Assembly (NCBI RefSeq): GCF_012223425.1
Contig: NZ_CP038797.1
Coordinates: forward strand, 249,353 to 313,352
Length of the DNA: 64,000 bases
Direction of reading: 5' to 3'
Source of the DNA: Mycolicibacterium frederiksbergense
Lineage (GTDB): Bacteria; Actinomycetota; Actinomycetes; Mycobacteriales; Mycobacteriaceae
Position numbers and translations under genes: made by a program. This document shows positions 27,441 through 36,838 of the stretch, one piece after another. The number at the start of each line of letters is the position of its first letter. Within the stretch, counting starts at the first letter, position 1. The notes under the pieces were generated by a model. That model was not told the origin of the DNA. It made no database searches and saw only the letters and a program-made list of their open reading frames with translations.

Positions 27441-28497
27441 TCGGCCGGCACTCAGAGGACAGACCAGGCCCAGAGATGACTTCGAGGCGCTGGCCGCAGC
27501 TTTCGCCCGGCCGTGCTGGCGGATCCCAGCGGTATGCGGCGACTGGACACGTCACGACCGAAGAAACCTCCACGCTGCTTCGCCGCGGGAACGTGTCGTC
27601 CCGGACGCCTAGTGCTGGACGACGCCCACCGTTTCGTGTTCGACCGCCGCTGTCGCACTCTTCGCACAAAGCCCTGGACATGGCCAGGGCCGTCGGTCCT
27701 GCAACTGAAGAATCCCTACCCGGTGTCACCGTCATCGATCGCCAAGACAGCGCCAGCCTTTAGTTACCGCGCCACCGGCCGGTCGCGCGCGATTGCAAGT
27801 TAATCGCAGCAGGATTTCATTTTTGGCACCTGCGTGGGCGCCTTCGCGCCCGACACGGACCGCACCGCGCACACCGCAACACACGTGAGGATAGAACGCA
27901 AGGTTGGGCTGGTGGCAATTCGGCGCACACGTTGGCTTGCTGCAGCTTTCATGAGTAGATCCTTCCCACGATTTGCCTCATCAGCCTAGCCGAAACGTAA
28001 CACTCCAATGCGCATTGAGGTCAACCAAGCATAGAATGCGACACAATTCATCAGCTTTGCGATATCTCCACAGAAGGGCCAGCAAAGACATATGCGCGTT
28101 AGCCAGGCCGAGTGAATCCGACCGAGGTTCAAAGCCCAGCCATGCACGCCCCTGTTGGCGTTAAGTGCGAACACAGTCGGATAGCTACATGACGCCACTG
28201 CCCCGATCCGGTTGTCGGTTACGGTCGAAAAGTGCGTAGATAGTTCCGGAGCTGACACCAGTCTCATCCGCGCACAGGACATCGGATCGGCGAGGTCTTC
28301 GACGCAAACGCGAGCGGGCGCTTCGATGAGCAACCGTAGGCGGGGCCAGATCGATGCGATTATACGCACGCCGCGGCTCACGGCGCCGTGGTCGTCTGCA
28401 ACCACCGAACGCACTGCGCAACTTCCGAACGCACTGGCTCGACTTCGCTCGCGCGTGCCGGTGATCTTCGGCCGCAGATGGCGCTGGCGGTCCCTGT
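27441..28497. other. gene-free kilobase with a TetR remnant
   Basis: No good reading frame. On the minus strand about 28210-28280 encodes DETGVSSGTIYALFDRNRQ, the recognition helix region of a TetR-family regulator without the rest. A similar fragment (AAPGTTCSLFDRN) lies at about 7265-7305. Confidence 0.5.
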
Positions 28498-29304
28498 TCA
28501 CAGGAACCTGTGCTGGGGTCGGTGGGTGTTGGGCCGATTGATGGCAGTTGGTCCGATCTCGGTGAGAGCCGTGGTGAGTTCCAGTGCAAATTCGGCCGGG
28601 TGGGACACCGCCCCGACATGACCGCCTGGCAGTTCGACGGTGTTGCGGCCAAATCTCCGCGCTAACACCACGTTTACGTCGTGAGCGGGATAGCCACGGG
28701 CCTCTCGTCCGACCGCGAGCAGGATCCGTCCGGCATGGACGCCAAGCAAACTTAGGTCAAGCTGCACTGCAGGGTATTGGCGGAGTTCGTGTTCGAACCA
28801 GTAGATGGCGTTGGCCTCGTTGCGGGGAACCGCACCCATGACCTGCTGATCGCTGCGTGGGAAGGTCCGTGCGCGGAACCACTGCATGGCCGGCCCGATG
28901 CCGGCACGCTGGTAAAGGTCATAGACCTGGTGGAAAAACTCCACCCATCTGTCCCCGGCGCGCAGCTGCAGCACGGCTGGCGGTTCGAACGGCACGAGAA
29001 CATGCACGACCTCGGGGTGACGGGTCTGCAGTTCGAGGGCGACGATCGCTCCTGAGCTGGCGCCAAATACCGTCGCCGGTCCGCCGCCGACATGCTCGAT
29101 CAACCTCCGCACGTCATCAGCGTCGGTGTTCAGGCGGTGTGAATAGTCCTGCGGCCCGTCGAGTCGGCTACGGGAGAATCCACGCCGATCGTAGAGGACG
29201 ATGGTGTAGTCGGCCGCAAGATGTTCGGCGACCATGCGGAAGCTGTCGGCCGCGCCGCCGGCCCCGGGAATCATGACCATCAGCGGACCTTGGCCGTGGA
29301 CCTC

Positions 29305-30717
29305 GGGCGTGTCTCATTGACTGTGTAAGTGGTTGGGCCTGAATGGTGGTCAGGCATGCTGGCCACCGGACAGGAGTGAATCGCTTTGTCTCGTTCTGAA
29401 TCGTCTGCCGATGAGGCTGCCGCGAAGCTGGCGCAGGTCTTGCCGGCGGCTGCTGTGGATGCGCTGTTGGCCGATGCCGAGGCTTCTGGCACCCCGATCG
29501 ACGGCCCTGATGGCTTGTTGGCCCAGATCACCAAGTCCGTGCTCGAACGTGCCCTCGATGTCGAGATCGCCGATCACCTCGGCTACGAGCACGGGGATCC
29601 GGCCGGCAACGGCTCGGGCAACTCCCGAAACGGCCACGGCCGCAAGACCGTGCTGACCACCACCGGCCCGGTAGATCTGGAGGTCCCACGCGACCGCAAC
29701 GGCACTTTCGACCCGCAGATCGTGCCCAAACGCAAACGCCGCCTGGGCCAGGTCGAAGACATGATCTTGTCGCTGTACGCCCGTGGCATGAGCACTCGCG
29801 ACATCACCGAGCACCTGGGCGAGGTCTACGGCGCCACGGTCTCGGCGGCCACGATTTCGCGGGTGACCGACGTGGTGGCCGATGAGATCGCCGCGTGGCA
29901 GTCCCGGCCGGTCGATCCGGTGTATCCAATCCTCTACATCGACGCGATCCGGCTCAAGATCCGCGACGGCGGCGTGGTGGCCAACAAGGCCGCCCACGTG
30001 GTGATCGGGGTCGACGTCGATGGGATCAAGCAGGTCCTGGGGGTCTGGATCCAGCAGACCGAGGGCGCCAAGTTCTGGCACGGAGTGCTCACCGAGCTGC
30101 GTAACCGGGGCTGCCGGGATGCGTTGTTCGTCTGTTGTGACGGGCTGACCGGGCTCCCGGAATCGATCACCGCGGTCTGGCCGGCGGCCATCATCCAGAC
30201 CTGCGTGGTGCATCTGCTGCGGGCCAGCATGCGCTACGCCTCCTACACCGACCGTAAGAAGATGGCCGCTGCGCTGCGCCCGATCTACACCGCCGCCACC
30301 GAAGAGGCCGCCAAACTGGCCCTGGAGGACTTCCGGGCCGAATGGAAGACCAAATCCCCGGGGGCGGTCGCGGTCTGGGACCGGGCCTGGACCGAGTTCG
30401 TGCCGTTCCTGGCGTTCCCGGTCGAGATCCGCAAGATCATCTACACCACCAACGCCATCGAGTCGCTGAATTACCAGCTGCGCAAAGTCACCAAAGCCCG
30501 CGGCTCGTTCCCCTCCGATGCCGCAGCGCTCAAGCTGCTGTATCTGGCCATCCGCAACATCAACCAGAAACGAGGATCAAACCCAGGATCAGGAACCTAC
30601 CGCTGGACCGAAGCGCTCAACGCCTTCGCCATCCAATTCCCCGACCGACTCCCGCTCTAAAGAGACCCACCAAACCGAAACGGCCGCAACTACTTACACA
30701 GTTATCTTGACAAGCCC
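29305..30717 (+). mobile_element. IS256-family insertion sequence
   Basis: 1413 bp. Ends are GGGCGTGTC...ACTGTGTAAGTGGT and, inward from the right, GGGCTTGTC...ACTGTGTAAGTAGT. An 8-bp target duplication TGGACCTC lies at 29297-29304 and 30718-30725. Confidence 0.93.
29386..30660 (+). CDS. IS256-family (mutator-type) transposase
   Basis: 424 residues from a TTG preceded by AGGAG. Contains the family hallmarks: the N-terminal ADHLGYE motif, the Asp of LYIDAIRLK, the Asp of FVCCDGLTGLPE, the CVVHLLRAS segment, and the Glu of TTNAIESLNYQLRK. It appears intact. Confidence 0.93.
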   Translation: MSRSESSADEAAAKLAQVLPAAAVDALLADAEASGTPIDGPDGLLAQITKSVLERALDVEIADHLGYEHGDPAGNGSGNSRNGHGRKTVLTTTGPVDLEVPRDRNGTFDPQIVPKRKRRLGQVEDMILSLYARGMSTRDITEHLGEVYGATVSAATISRVTDVVADEIAAWQSRPVDPVYPILYIDAIRLKIRDGGVVANKAAHVVIGVDVDGIKQVLGVWIQQTEGAKFWHGVLTELRNRGCRDALFVCCDGLTGLPESITAVWPAAIIQTCVVHLLRASMRYASYTDRKKMAAALRPIYTAATEEAAKLALEDFRAEWKTKSPGAVAVWDRAWTEFVPFLAFPVEIRKIIYTTNAIESLNYQLRKVTKARGSFPSDAAALKLLYLAIRNINQKRGSNPGSGTYRWTEALNAFAIQFPDRLPL

Positions 30718-30760
30718 TGGACCTCGAAATACAGCTGGGCACCCGGCGCGTCCAGGACAG

Positions 30761-31474
30761 TCATGGACGCCGCTGTACCGCGGAGGGTGGTGGCGCTTCG
30801 CCCGGGTCGCTCGCGGATCTAACCCCCGAACGCCGATGCCGTTTCCTCCGGCCGGCGTGCATGGCTACGCCCCCAAGGCCTCCGTAGCGCCGCATCCCCA
30901 GGTGCGCGACTAGGACCACCATCGTGGCGAGGATGATGAGCATCACGGTGTTGCCCACCCAACCCGTCCATGTCGCGGCGGCTATCGCGGTCCCACCCAG
31001 CCCTACATGCGCGGCGACGCCGACGGCAGCCAACCCGCTCCATCCCAGGCGCGAGCGCCACCACGGCCTCCCCACGCCAGGCCCACCCGACAGCGCCTCG
31101 CGGTCTGCCTCGCCATCAGTCACAATCGGCAAAACTCCCAGCCCCTGCCAATCCACAGTCACACAGTCGCGTCGACCTATCGTCTGCAGTCGGGCGGCAA
31201 CGGCGTCCTCAAGCCGGCACAAGCACTCGTGGTCTGCGGCTTCCAGCCGCAGAACAAGCACGTCCGCGCCTGCCTGCAAGGTCAACGTCCCTTCGGCGAA
31301 ATAGACCGACCCCACGGTGTCGGTGTAGTCGACACGCTCGATCCTCGGGGGCATTGGGCCGCCGCGTTCGCTGGGATGGACTGACATCACGCGCATCTGG
31401 TTGGCGTGTCGGCATAGTTGGGTCAGGTAGCGGCTGGCCCGGTCTGTAGCAACCCGAGCTTCAACGGTTGGCAT
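30761..31474 (-). CDS. DUF2218-domain protein fused to a membrane segment
   Basis: 237 residues. Residues 1-100 form a DUF2218 domain (RASRYLTQLCRHANQMRV, VYFAEGTLTL, VLRLEAAD). After a linker come two membrane segments (about 145-170 and 178-200) and a basic tail. DUF2218 proteins are normally about 100 residues and soluble, so the fusion is unusual. AGGAG precedes the ATG. The stop overlaps the alpha/beta hydrolase start, and a TetR gene is divergent, suggesting one regulated unit. Confidence 0.8.
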   Translation of the reverse strand: MPTVEARVATDRASRYLTQLCRHANQMRVMSVHPSERGGPMPPRIERVDYTDTVGSVYFAEGTLTLQAGADVLVLRLEAADHECLCRLEDAVAARLQTIGRRDCVTVDWQGLGVLPIVTDGEADREALSGGPGVGRPWWRSRLGWSGLAAVGVAAHVGLGGTAIAAATWTGWVGNTVMLIILATMVVLVAHLGMRRYGGLGGVAMHAGRRKRHRRSGVRSASDPGEAPPPSAVQRRP

Positions 31475-31576
31475 ATAGGCCTCTCCTGAGACGTTCACCC
31501 GGACACTTTTACGATACAACGTGTCGCACTACCGTCATACTGTATTGCAGCGGGCAGATTGTCTACACTGCAGTCT

Positions 31577-32158
31577 GTGCCCAAGTTGTGGAACGACACC
31601 ATCACCTCTCACCGGCACGCCGTGCGGGAAGCGGCGATCGATGCCACTGCAGACCTGATTGCCCAGCACGGACTGCTTTCGGTGACGATGTCGCAAATCG
31701 CCGCGAAGGCTGGCGTCGGGCGGGCCACGCTCTACAAGTACTTCCCCGACGTCGAAGCCGCGCTTCAGGCGTGGCACGAACGCCAGATCGCGAATCATCT
31801 CGAACAACTCGCCTACGCCCGCGACCAGGCCAGCCTCCCGGCCGAGCGTCTCGAAGCCGTGCTGCGGGCCTTCGCGCTCATCACCCGCGAGTCCCACGAG
31901 CACCGGGACAACAGCGCTGTTGCAGCCCTATTGCATCGGGGCCAGCATGTCTCGGAAGCTCACCAGCGTCTCCACACGATGATCAGCGACCTGCTGGCCG
32001 AAGCAGCCGCCGACGGCGAGGTGCGCGGCGATGCCTCCTCTGACGAGCTCGCCAGCTACTGTCTGCACGCCCTGGCCGCTGCCAACGACCTTGCCTCTCC
32101 CGCCGCGGTCGATCGCCTGGTCGACATCACCCTCGCTGGGCTGAGGAAGTCTCGCTAA
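31577..32158 (+). CDS. TetR-family transcriptional regulator
   Basis: 193 residues from GTG (an alternative TTG lies 18 nt upstream). The N-terminal HTH is typical (LIAQHGLLSVTMSQIAAKAGVGRATLYKYFPD), and the C-terminal ligand domain is unassigned. It is divergent from the DUF2218/hydrolase pair and most likely represses it. The 60-bp gap holds ATACA and TGTAT half-sites. Confidence 0.88.
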   Translation: MPKLWNDTITSHRHAVREAAIDATADLIAQHGLLSVTMSQIAAKAGVGRATLYKYFPDVEAALQAWHERQIANHLEQLAYARDQASLPAERLEAVLRAFALITRESHEHRDNSAVAALLHRGQHVSEAHQRLHTMISDLLAEAAADGEVRGDASSDELASYCLHALAAANDLASPAAVDRLVDITLAGLRKSR

Positions 32159-32449
32159 TCGCCGCTACGCCAGCGCCTCTGGACGTCAACGTGCGCTATC
32201 AACTGTGCGAGTTGTTCTTTCATCGATCTCTACAGCAGCACGGTCCCCGGCAGCCAGACCCACGGGCGGCGACATCAGTTGCGCGCACGTGATGAGTCAA
32301 CATGCGGCCGCGAACCGCAGCACATGCGTGGGACACGACCGTGACCCGCGCGAACCGCGGGTCATGTCCACCGATCTGTCGTTCCGATGAGAGGCCGCGT
32401 CAGCGTTCTCTGACCCGTCCCGGCGAGTCCGGAGACTGCATTCGTTGAT

Positions 32450-33415
32450 TCATCCCGCCTTCGGTGGGATGCGTCTGTGATCGTAGTGGAGCTTCTCGAC
32501 GGCCTCGGGGGTGAAGTCGTCGAGGTACTCGTGCGGGCGTTCGGTGTTGAACCACATCACCCACTCGGCGGTCGCCAACTCGACCTGGTTGACGTCACGC
32601 CAGGGGCCTTGGCGCCGGATGACCTCGTTCTTGAAGGACCCGACGGTGGTCTCGGCCAAGGCGTTGTCCAGCGCGTCGCCGACCGAGCCGACCGAGGGAT
32701 CGACGCCTTCGTCGATGAGCCGCTGGGTGAAGGCCACCGAGGTGTACTGGCTGCCCGCGTCGCTGTGGGCGATCAGCCCGTGCAGGCTGGTGGTTCCGTC
32801 CTGTGCGCGGGTGAAGAAGGCGTGCTCGACGGCGTCGAGGACCAGGTCGGTGGTCATCGTCCGGGCGGCCCGCCACCCGAGGATCCGACGGCTGTAGGCG
32901 TCGATGACGAACGCGACGTAGACGAACCCCGTCCAGGTCGAGACGTAGGTGAAGTCGGCTACCCACAACCGATTCGGTGCAGCCGCGTAGAACCGGCGGT
33001 CGACGAGGTCGGGGTATCGGACGTGGGTGTCGTCGGCGACGGTCGTACGGTGCTTAGATCCGTAACGCGCACCCTCCCAACCGTTTTCACGCATCACCCG
33101 CTCCACGGTGCAGCGCGCCGCATCGTGACCTCGACCACGCAACCAGATCCAGAGTTTGCGCGATCCCAACGTCTGCACGAACTTCCCGGTCTTGCGGTCT
33201 TCCCTTGCCGCGGTGATGATCTCGACCAACTCGGCGTCGCGGACCTGGCGCCGTGTCGGTGTCTTGGCGATCCACTCGTAGAACGTCGACGGGCTGATCG
33301 GCATGCCGTGCTCGGAGAGCACGGCGCACATGGGCTCGACACCCCAGCGCAGTCCGGCCCCGCCGTCGGGGCCGGCCACCTGCTGGTCCTTGTGTTCGGC
33401 GATGAACCGAATCAC
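32450..33415 (-). CDS. IS3-family transposase OrfB, copy A
   Basis: 321-residue DDE integrase domain: the Asp in LWVADFTYV, the Asp in AHSDAGSQYTS, and the Glu in LAETTVGSFKNEV. The GTG start overlaps the OrfA stop (GTGA). Its sequence is identical to copy B. Confidence 0.93.
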   Translation of the reverse strand: MIRFIAEHKDQQVAGPDGGAGLRWGVEPMCAVLSEHGMPISPSTFYEWIAKTPTRRQVRDAELVEIITAAREDRKTGKFVQTLGSRKLWIWLRGRGHDAARCTVERVMRENGWEGARYGSKHRTTVADDTHVRYPDLVDRRFYAAAPNRLWVADFTYVSTWTGFVYVAFVIDAYSRRILGWRAARTMTTDLVLDAVEHAFFTRAQDGTTSLHGLIAHSDAGSQYTSVAFTQRLIDEGVDPSVGSVGDALDNALAETTVGSFKNEVIRRQGPWRDVNQVELATAEWVMWFNTERPHEYLDDFTPEAVEKLHYDHRRIPPKAG

Positions 33416-33735
33416 CGTCTCCCGGGCCGGTCGAGCTCGGCCCCGAAGAAAATCGCCGCTGCCTTCAAGATCTCATTGGCCCGACGCAGCTCGGCGATCT
33501 CCCTGCGCAGCGCCTTGTTCTCCTCGACGATCTGAGTCGTCACCCCCGGCCGCTGGCCGGTATCGACCTCCGAACGCCGTATCCAGGTCCGCAACGTCTC
33601 CGGGGTGCCGATTCCCAACATGCCCGCGACCGCGGTGATCGCCGCCCACTGCGACGGGTACTGCGGGCGGACTTCGGCGACCATGCGCACCGCACGCTCA
33701 CGAAGCTCCTCGGGGTACTTGCTGACACGTCCCAT
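33412..33735 (-). CDS. IS3-family transposase OrfA, copy A
   Basis: 107 residues: an HTH (RERAVRMVAEVRPQYPSQWAA) and a leucine-zipper-like helix (ENKALRREIAELRRANEIL). It supplies DNA recognition for OrfB. The sequence is identical to copy B. Confidence 0.92.
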   Translation of the reverse strand: MGRVSKYPEELRERAVRMVAEVRPQYPSQWAAITAVAGMLGIGTPETLRTWIRRSEVDTGQRPGVTTQIVEENKALRREIAELRRANEILKAAAIFFGAELDRPGRR

Positions 33736-33904
33736 AACCCAGATCCTCCCAAGATCGGAAGTCTCCGGAAACGCCGGGACGGGTCACTCAGCGACCAAAA
33801 CGTATGCAACCGTACCTGTCTCAGGTTCCGGCCGCCTCCGGTCACTGCGCGTGGGGTCGGGCAGTGGCCGAGGCGGACATAGTTTCAGCGGCTGCGACCG
33901 GGAG

Positions 33905-35275
33905 TTAAGCCCCGAACAGAAGGAACAAGCCTGCGAAGGTGTAGCCCACCATGGTGAGCATCATGGCGAGCTGGCCGGTCAGTTGATGACCGACTGGTAT
34001 GACACGTAATGCCTTGTCATGTGCGGCGATCACCGCGAGCATGTGTCCGATCACCACGCAGGCGACCTTGATGGTCCACAGCAGGGTCGGATTCATCGAG
34101 AGAACATACTGGACGTCTCCCGGATCTAGCCCGAGGAGCTGCCAACCATGGCCGAAGGGGTCCGCCAGGCGCACGATCGTTTCCTGGCCGCGCTCGATGA
34201 GGTAGGACAGGTAGTGGGCGAAGATGTAGCCCACGACGATGGGGATGAGGCTATGCGCGAGCTGCCCCGGCAGCTCGCGTCGTTGCTCACGCCCCACCCC
34301 GCCCGTCGCACGCGCCGCAGCCGAAAACGTCACGCCCACAACGAGTATGAACAGCAGCAGGCCGAGGGTCCTCAGCACCGTAGCGCCCGCTTCAGGGCCG
34401 ACGAATGGAACGGCGCTGTCGGCATAGCGATCGAGGAAAACGTTGAAAGTCGCGGATTGCCCGAAGCTGTCGAAGGCGGTCGATCCGAGCAGCACCGCCA
34501 TCACCGCAACGGTGCCCGGACGTACCGGCATCGTGGGCAGATGGTCCAGCGGGTTCCCGACGACAATGCGTCCGGTGGCCCGGTTGCGCCGAAATGGGGC
34601 GAGCCGCGACACTGTCACGCTGTAGACCTCGAAAGGGTCGGCGCGAGCGAACCATGTCGATCCGAACAGCGCCGCACCGATGACCATCGCGACGGCGTAC
34701 ACCAACAACCAGATTTTTATGGCGGTGAGCGAGCCCGGGTCGGCGCTTGCCAACTCCAGCCATACGAACGCGAACAGTCCGACCACGCCGGGCCAGTATC
34801 CCCAGCTCGGCCGATACTGCACCGGCCCGTGTGCAGCGGCCTTGTCAGTCCGCCCGATATGCCAGAGCCGCCATAATGTGCGCGCCGGTGAGATGACCCT
34901 CCAGAAGGGCCCGAGCACCACCGATACCGCAACCAACCCGACCCACAGCAGGACATAGAACACGCCTGGTAAAGCGTTATCGCTGTCCTGCGGTCCCCAG
35001 ATCGCAGCGACAACCACCCAGACGGTGAAACCGAAGGCAGCCGTCGCGGCTGCCCATCGGGTAACCGGGGAGTCCACTGCCGCAGTCACCCAGGCCGGTA
35101 GCTCGCGACCCGGTTTACCCGCGTCGAACCGCGGGGTCCGCCAGGCAACGGCCACTACCGCGAATGTCGCAGCTAAAGCCCATGCCGCCCCAATCAGCGC
35201 GTACGGCAACGGCACCGGGAGATCGGTGGACCCGCCTACCCCGTGAGCCAGCAATGTCTCAGCAGTCTCTAGCAT
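33905..35275 (-). CDS. polytopic membrane protein in a copper-associated operon
   Basis: 456 residues with ten or more membrane segments and several functional-looking residues (ARADPFEVYS, FGHGWQLLG). Related actinobacterial proteins are sometimes labelled fenitrothion hydrolase, a label I would not rely on. Its ATG uses the last base of the cupredoxin stop (TGATG), and YcnI lies further upstream, so it probably works with these secreted copper proteins, perhaps in copper transfer or uptake like CopD-type proteins. This role is inferred from context. Confidence 0.75.
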   Translation of the reverse strand: MLETAETLLAHGVGGSTDLPVPLPYALIGAAWALAATFAVVAVAWRTPRFDAGKPGRELPAWVTAAVDSPVTRWAAATAAFGFTVWVVVAAIWGPQDSDNALPGVFYVLLWVGLVAVSVVLGPFWRVISPARTLWRLWHIGRTDKAAAHGPVQYRPSWGYWPGVVGLFAFVWLELASADPGSLTAIKIWLLVYAVAMVIGAALFGSTWFARADPFEVYSVTVSRLAPFRRNRATGRIVVGNPLDHLPTMPVRPGTVAVMAVLLGSTAFDSFGQSATFNVFLDRYADSAVPFVGPEAGATVLRTLGLLLFILVVGVTFSAAARATGGVGREQRRELPGQLAHSLIPIVVGYIFAHYLSYLIERGQETIVRLADPFGHGWQLLGLDPGDVQYVLSMNPTLLWTIKVACVVIGHMLAVIAAHDKALRVIPVGHQLTGQLAMMLTMVGYTFAGLFLLFGA

Positions 35276-35718
35276 CAAGGCCGAACTTCGATGGTGACGA
35301 CGGTGACATGTGCATCGTGCAGTTCCACGGCGACGCGTCCAGGGACATCGACGGTGAACTCGAAGCGTTGATCTGGGACGGCAGCGACGTCGAAGGCGTG
35401 CTCAGGCACTGAGTGCACGTGCAAGCTGTCTACCGTGTCGCTGCTGACTTCGAGCACGATCGGCAGTCCCGCTGTCGCCTGCACCGTCGCATTGGTCGGT
35501 GTAACCACACCGCCGGCAACGGTGACATCGATAACCGTTGCGGCGGCATCGGCAGTCTGCGGCGATGGTGTCTCCGCGGAGGATTCAGGGGCATTCGACG
35601 GCAGGGCACTGGATGAATCCGGCGAAGATGGCGAAGATGGTGCCGCGCTACAGGCTGCCACCGTCGCGACGGCAAGACCGATCAAGCTCATTCGGTGACG
35701 CATACCGCTTCGGTTCAT
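35275..35718 (-). CDS. cupredoxin-like copper-binding lipoprotein
   Basis: 147 residues, with a lipobox (ATVAACSAAP), a Ser/Pro-rich linker and a beta-sandwich domain (residues about 60-147) with His-rich loops (DSLHVHSVPEHAFDVA and VAVELHDAHV). The His/Met pattern is not that of a classical type I site, so it may bind Cu(II) or Cu(I) through His only. The start ATG (MNRSGMRHRM) is one of two close candidates. It is translationally coupled to the membrane protein gene. Confidence 0.8.
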   Translation of the reverse strand: MNRSGMRHRMSLIGLAVATVAACSAAPSSPSSPDSSSALPSNAPESSAETPSPQTADAAATVIDVTVAGGVVTPTNATVQATAGLPIVLEVSSDTVDSLHVHSVPEHAFDVAAVPDQRFEFTVDVPGRVAVELHDAHVTVVTIEVRP

Positions 35719-35818
35719 GTTGTGATGTCGTCCTAACGATTGAGGGGTGGAGTCGGCGCTTCCCCAGCGATCGCTTCGGAGCTGCGCGGAAGATGCACCG
35801 TCGTTCAGGTGCCGTTGC

Positions 35819-36526
35819 TTATTCGGTGATCTCGGAGCCCCGGGGAGTCGCAGTGGCACCAAGTGAGGCGGACTCAGCGGAGCGGCGGGCGCGGTCTATC
35901 GCAAACAACCCGAGGGCGACAGCGATCACGGCGAAGCCCAACGCAGTCCAGGCGATGACCGATGTCAGACCGCTTCCGCCGTTACCACCATCCAGGGGGG
36001 TTTCCGGGCCCACTGCCAAAGAAACTGAGGGAGCCGGATATTCCGGATCGGTTTCTTCAGGGGCCGTGTCCGTCCACGCGTCGGTGGAGCCATCAGCGAA
36101 GGTCTGAAAGGTCGGAAGCGTGAGCGCCTCGACATCCGGCAGCGGGCCGGCTTCGAGAACGAAGTCGTCGAACTGTCCGGGCATGATCCCGGGACCGGTC
36201 GCGGTCCACGTCACCGAGCTGACCACCTCGTTGACCGCCGTGCCGTCATCTCGGAAGATCGTCGGGTTCGTCTTCTTCTTCGTGATGTCGATAGTCCAGC
36301 CCGCGATGGGCTGGACCCGCACAGTACGGATCTGGATGTCGTCGGGAATCCGGACCTCCACCTTCGTGGTCGGTGGCTTGTCGGACTCGCCGGGTACGCG
36401 CAGCGTGATCAGGCCCGTCTCTCCGGCGCCGCCGCCATCGAGGTAGGCACCGACATGCGCTGCCGCCAGGGGACTCGCGGTCATCGCCATCACTGCACCG
36501 ACTAACAGAACCCCGACGAATTTCAT
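35819..36526 (-). CDS. ycnI: YcnI-like (DUF1775) copper-binding membrane-anchored protein
   Basis: 235 residues. The signal peptide ends ASPLAAA, so the mature protein would begin with His24 (HVGAYL); B. subtilis YcnI binds Cu(II) through such an N-terminal His. The DUF1775 domain (VRIPDDIQIRTVRVQPIAGW ... WTATGPG) is followed by a C-terminal membrane helix (VIAWTALGFAVIAVALGLF). The ATG at 36526 is chosen because the signal starts there; the longer frame is unsupported. First gene of the operon with the cupredoxin and the polytopic protein. Confidence 0.88.
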   Translation of the reverse strand: MKFVGVLLVGAVMAMTASPLAAAHVGAYLDGGGAGETGLITLRVPGESDKPPTTKVEVRIPDDIQIRTVRVQPIAGWTIDITKKKTNPTIFRDDGTAVNEVVSSVTWTATGPGIMPGQFDDFVLEAGPLPDVEALTLPTFQTFADGSTDAWTDTAPEETDPEYPAPSVSLAVGPETPLDGGNGGSGLTSVIAWTALGFAVIAVALGLFAIDRARRSAESASLGATATPRGSEITE

Positions 36527-36688
36527 CGCGCTTCGTAGCACCTGCCACCTCCAGTTGGTAATCGCTCGGTTGTATTCGAAGCCTCGGTTTGGCTGTTTCG
36601 TGCCGGACAAGCGGAACAGCGTCTGTACTTGCCGAACCATTGCGTTGTCCGACAATCCTTTACGCGCGAGCACTCGGCTGATCGATCT

Positions 36689-36702
36689 CATATCCTACGG
36701 GG
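36689..36702. promoter_or_regulatory. CsoR/RicR-like box upstream of ycnI
   Basis: TATCCTACGGGGTA: arms TATCC and GGGTA (one mismatch) around a 4-bp centre, close in form to known CsoR boxes. It lies 163 bp before the ycnI start, beyond a stretch with no other gene. Confidence 0.45.
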
Positions 36703-36838
36703 TAACCACCTAGATCAGTGCAGTGGCTTCGGCGGGTCGCACAGTGTTTAACGTCCTTGATAAAGGCGCTCGGTGCCCGCCGCGGGCCTGGCGGTTGAGG
36801 TTCGCCGGCGTATCGCGACGCGACCGGAAAGCGTGAGG

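Larger units (their letters stand above)
28498..30764 (-). pseudogene. alpha/beta hydrolase interrupted by IS256
   Basis: The start lies at 30764 (MTVLDAPGAQLYFEV), right of the element, and the body (HGQGPLMVMIPGAGGAADSF ...) left of it. Removing the IS and one 8-bp repeat rejoins ...YFEVHGQGPLMV... in frame. The body has the nucleophile elbow GASSGA (usual GxSxG), a C-terminal GGHVGA His, and the oxyanion-side MIPGAGG. The gene start overlaps the stop of the DUF2218 gene (ATGA). The left part could still be translated from an internal ATG at 29280, but it lacks the first strand. Confidence 0.88.
32411..33786 (-). mobile_element. IS3-family insertion sequence, copy A
   Basis: 1376 bp; inverted repeats TGACCCGTCCCGGCG(A/T)(G/T)TCC, with CTC duplicated on both sides (32408-32410 and 33787-33789). 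The encoded proteins are identical to those of copy B at 45463-46838, which lies in the opposite orientation. Confidence 0.93.

Noticed and set aside
29350..30213. Minus-strand frame of 287 codons inside IS256
   Set aside because: It is antisense to a complete transposase with all catalytic residues.
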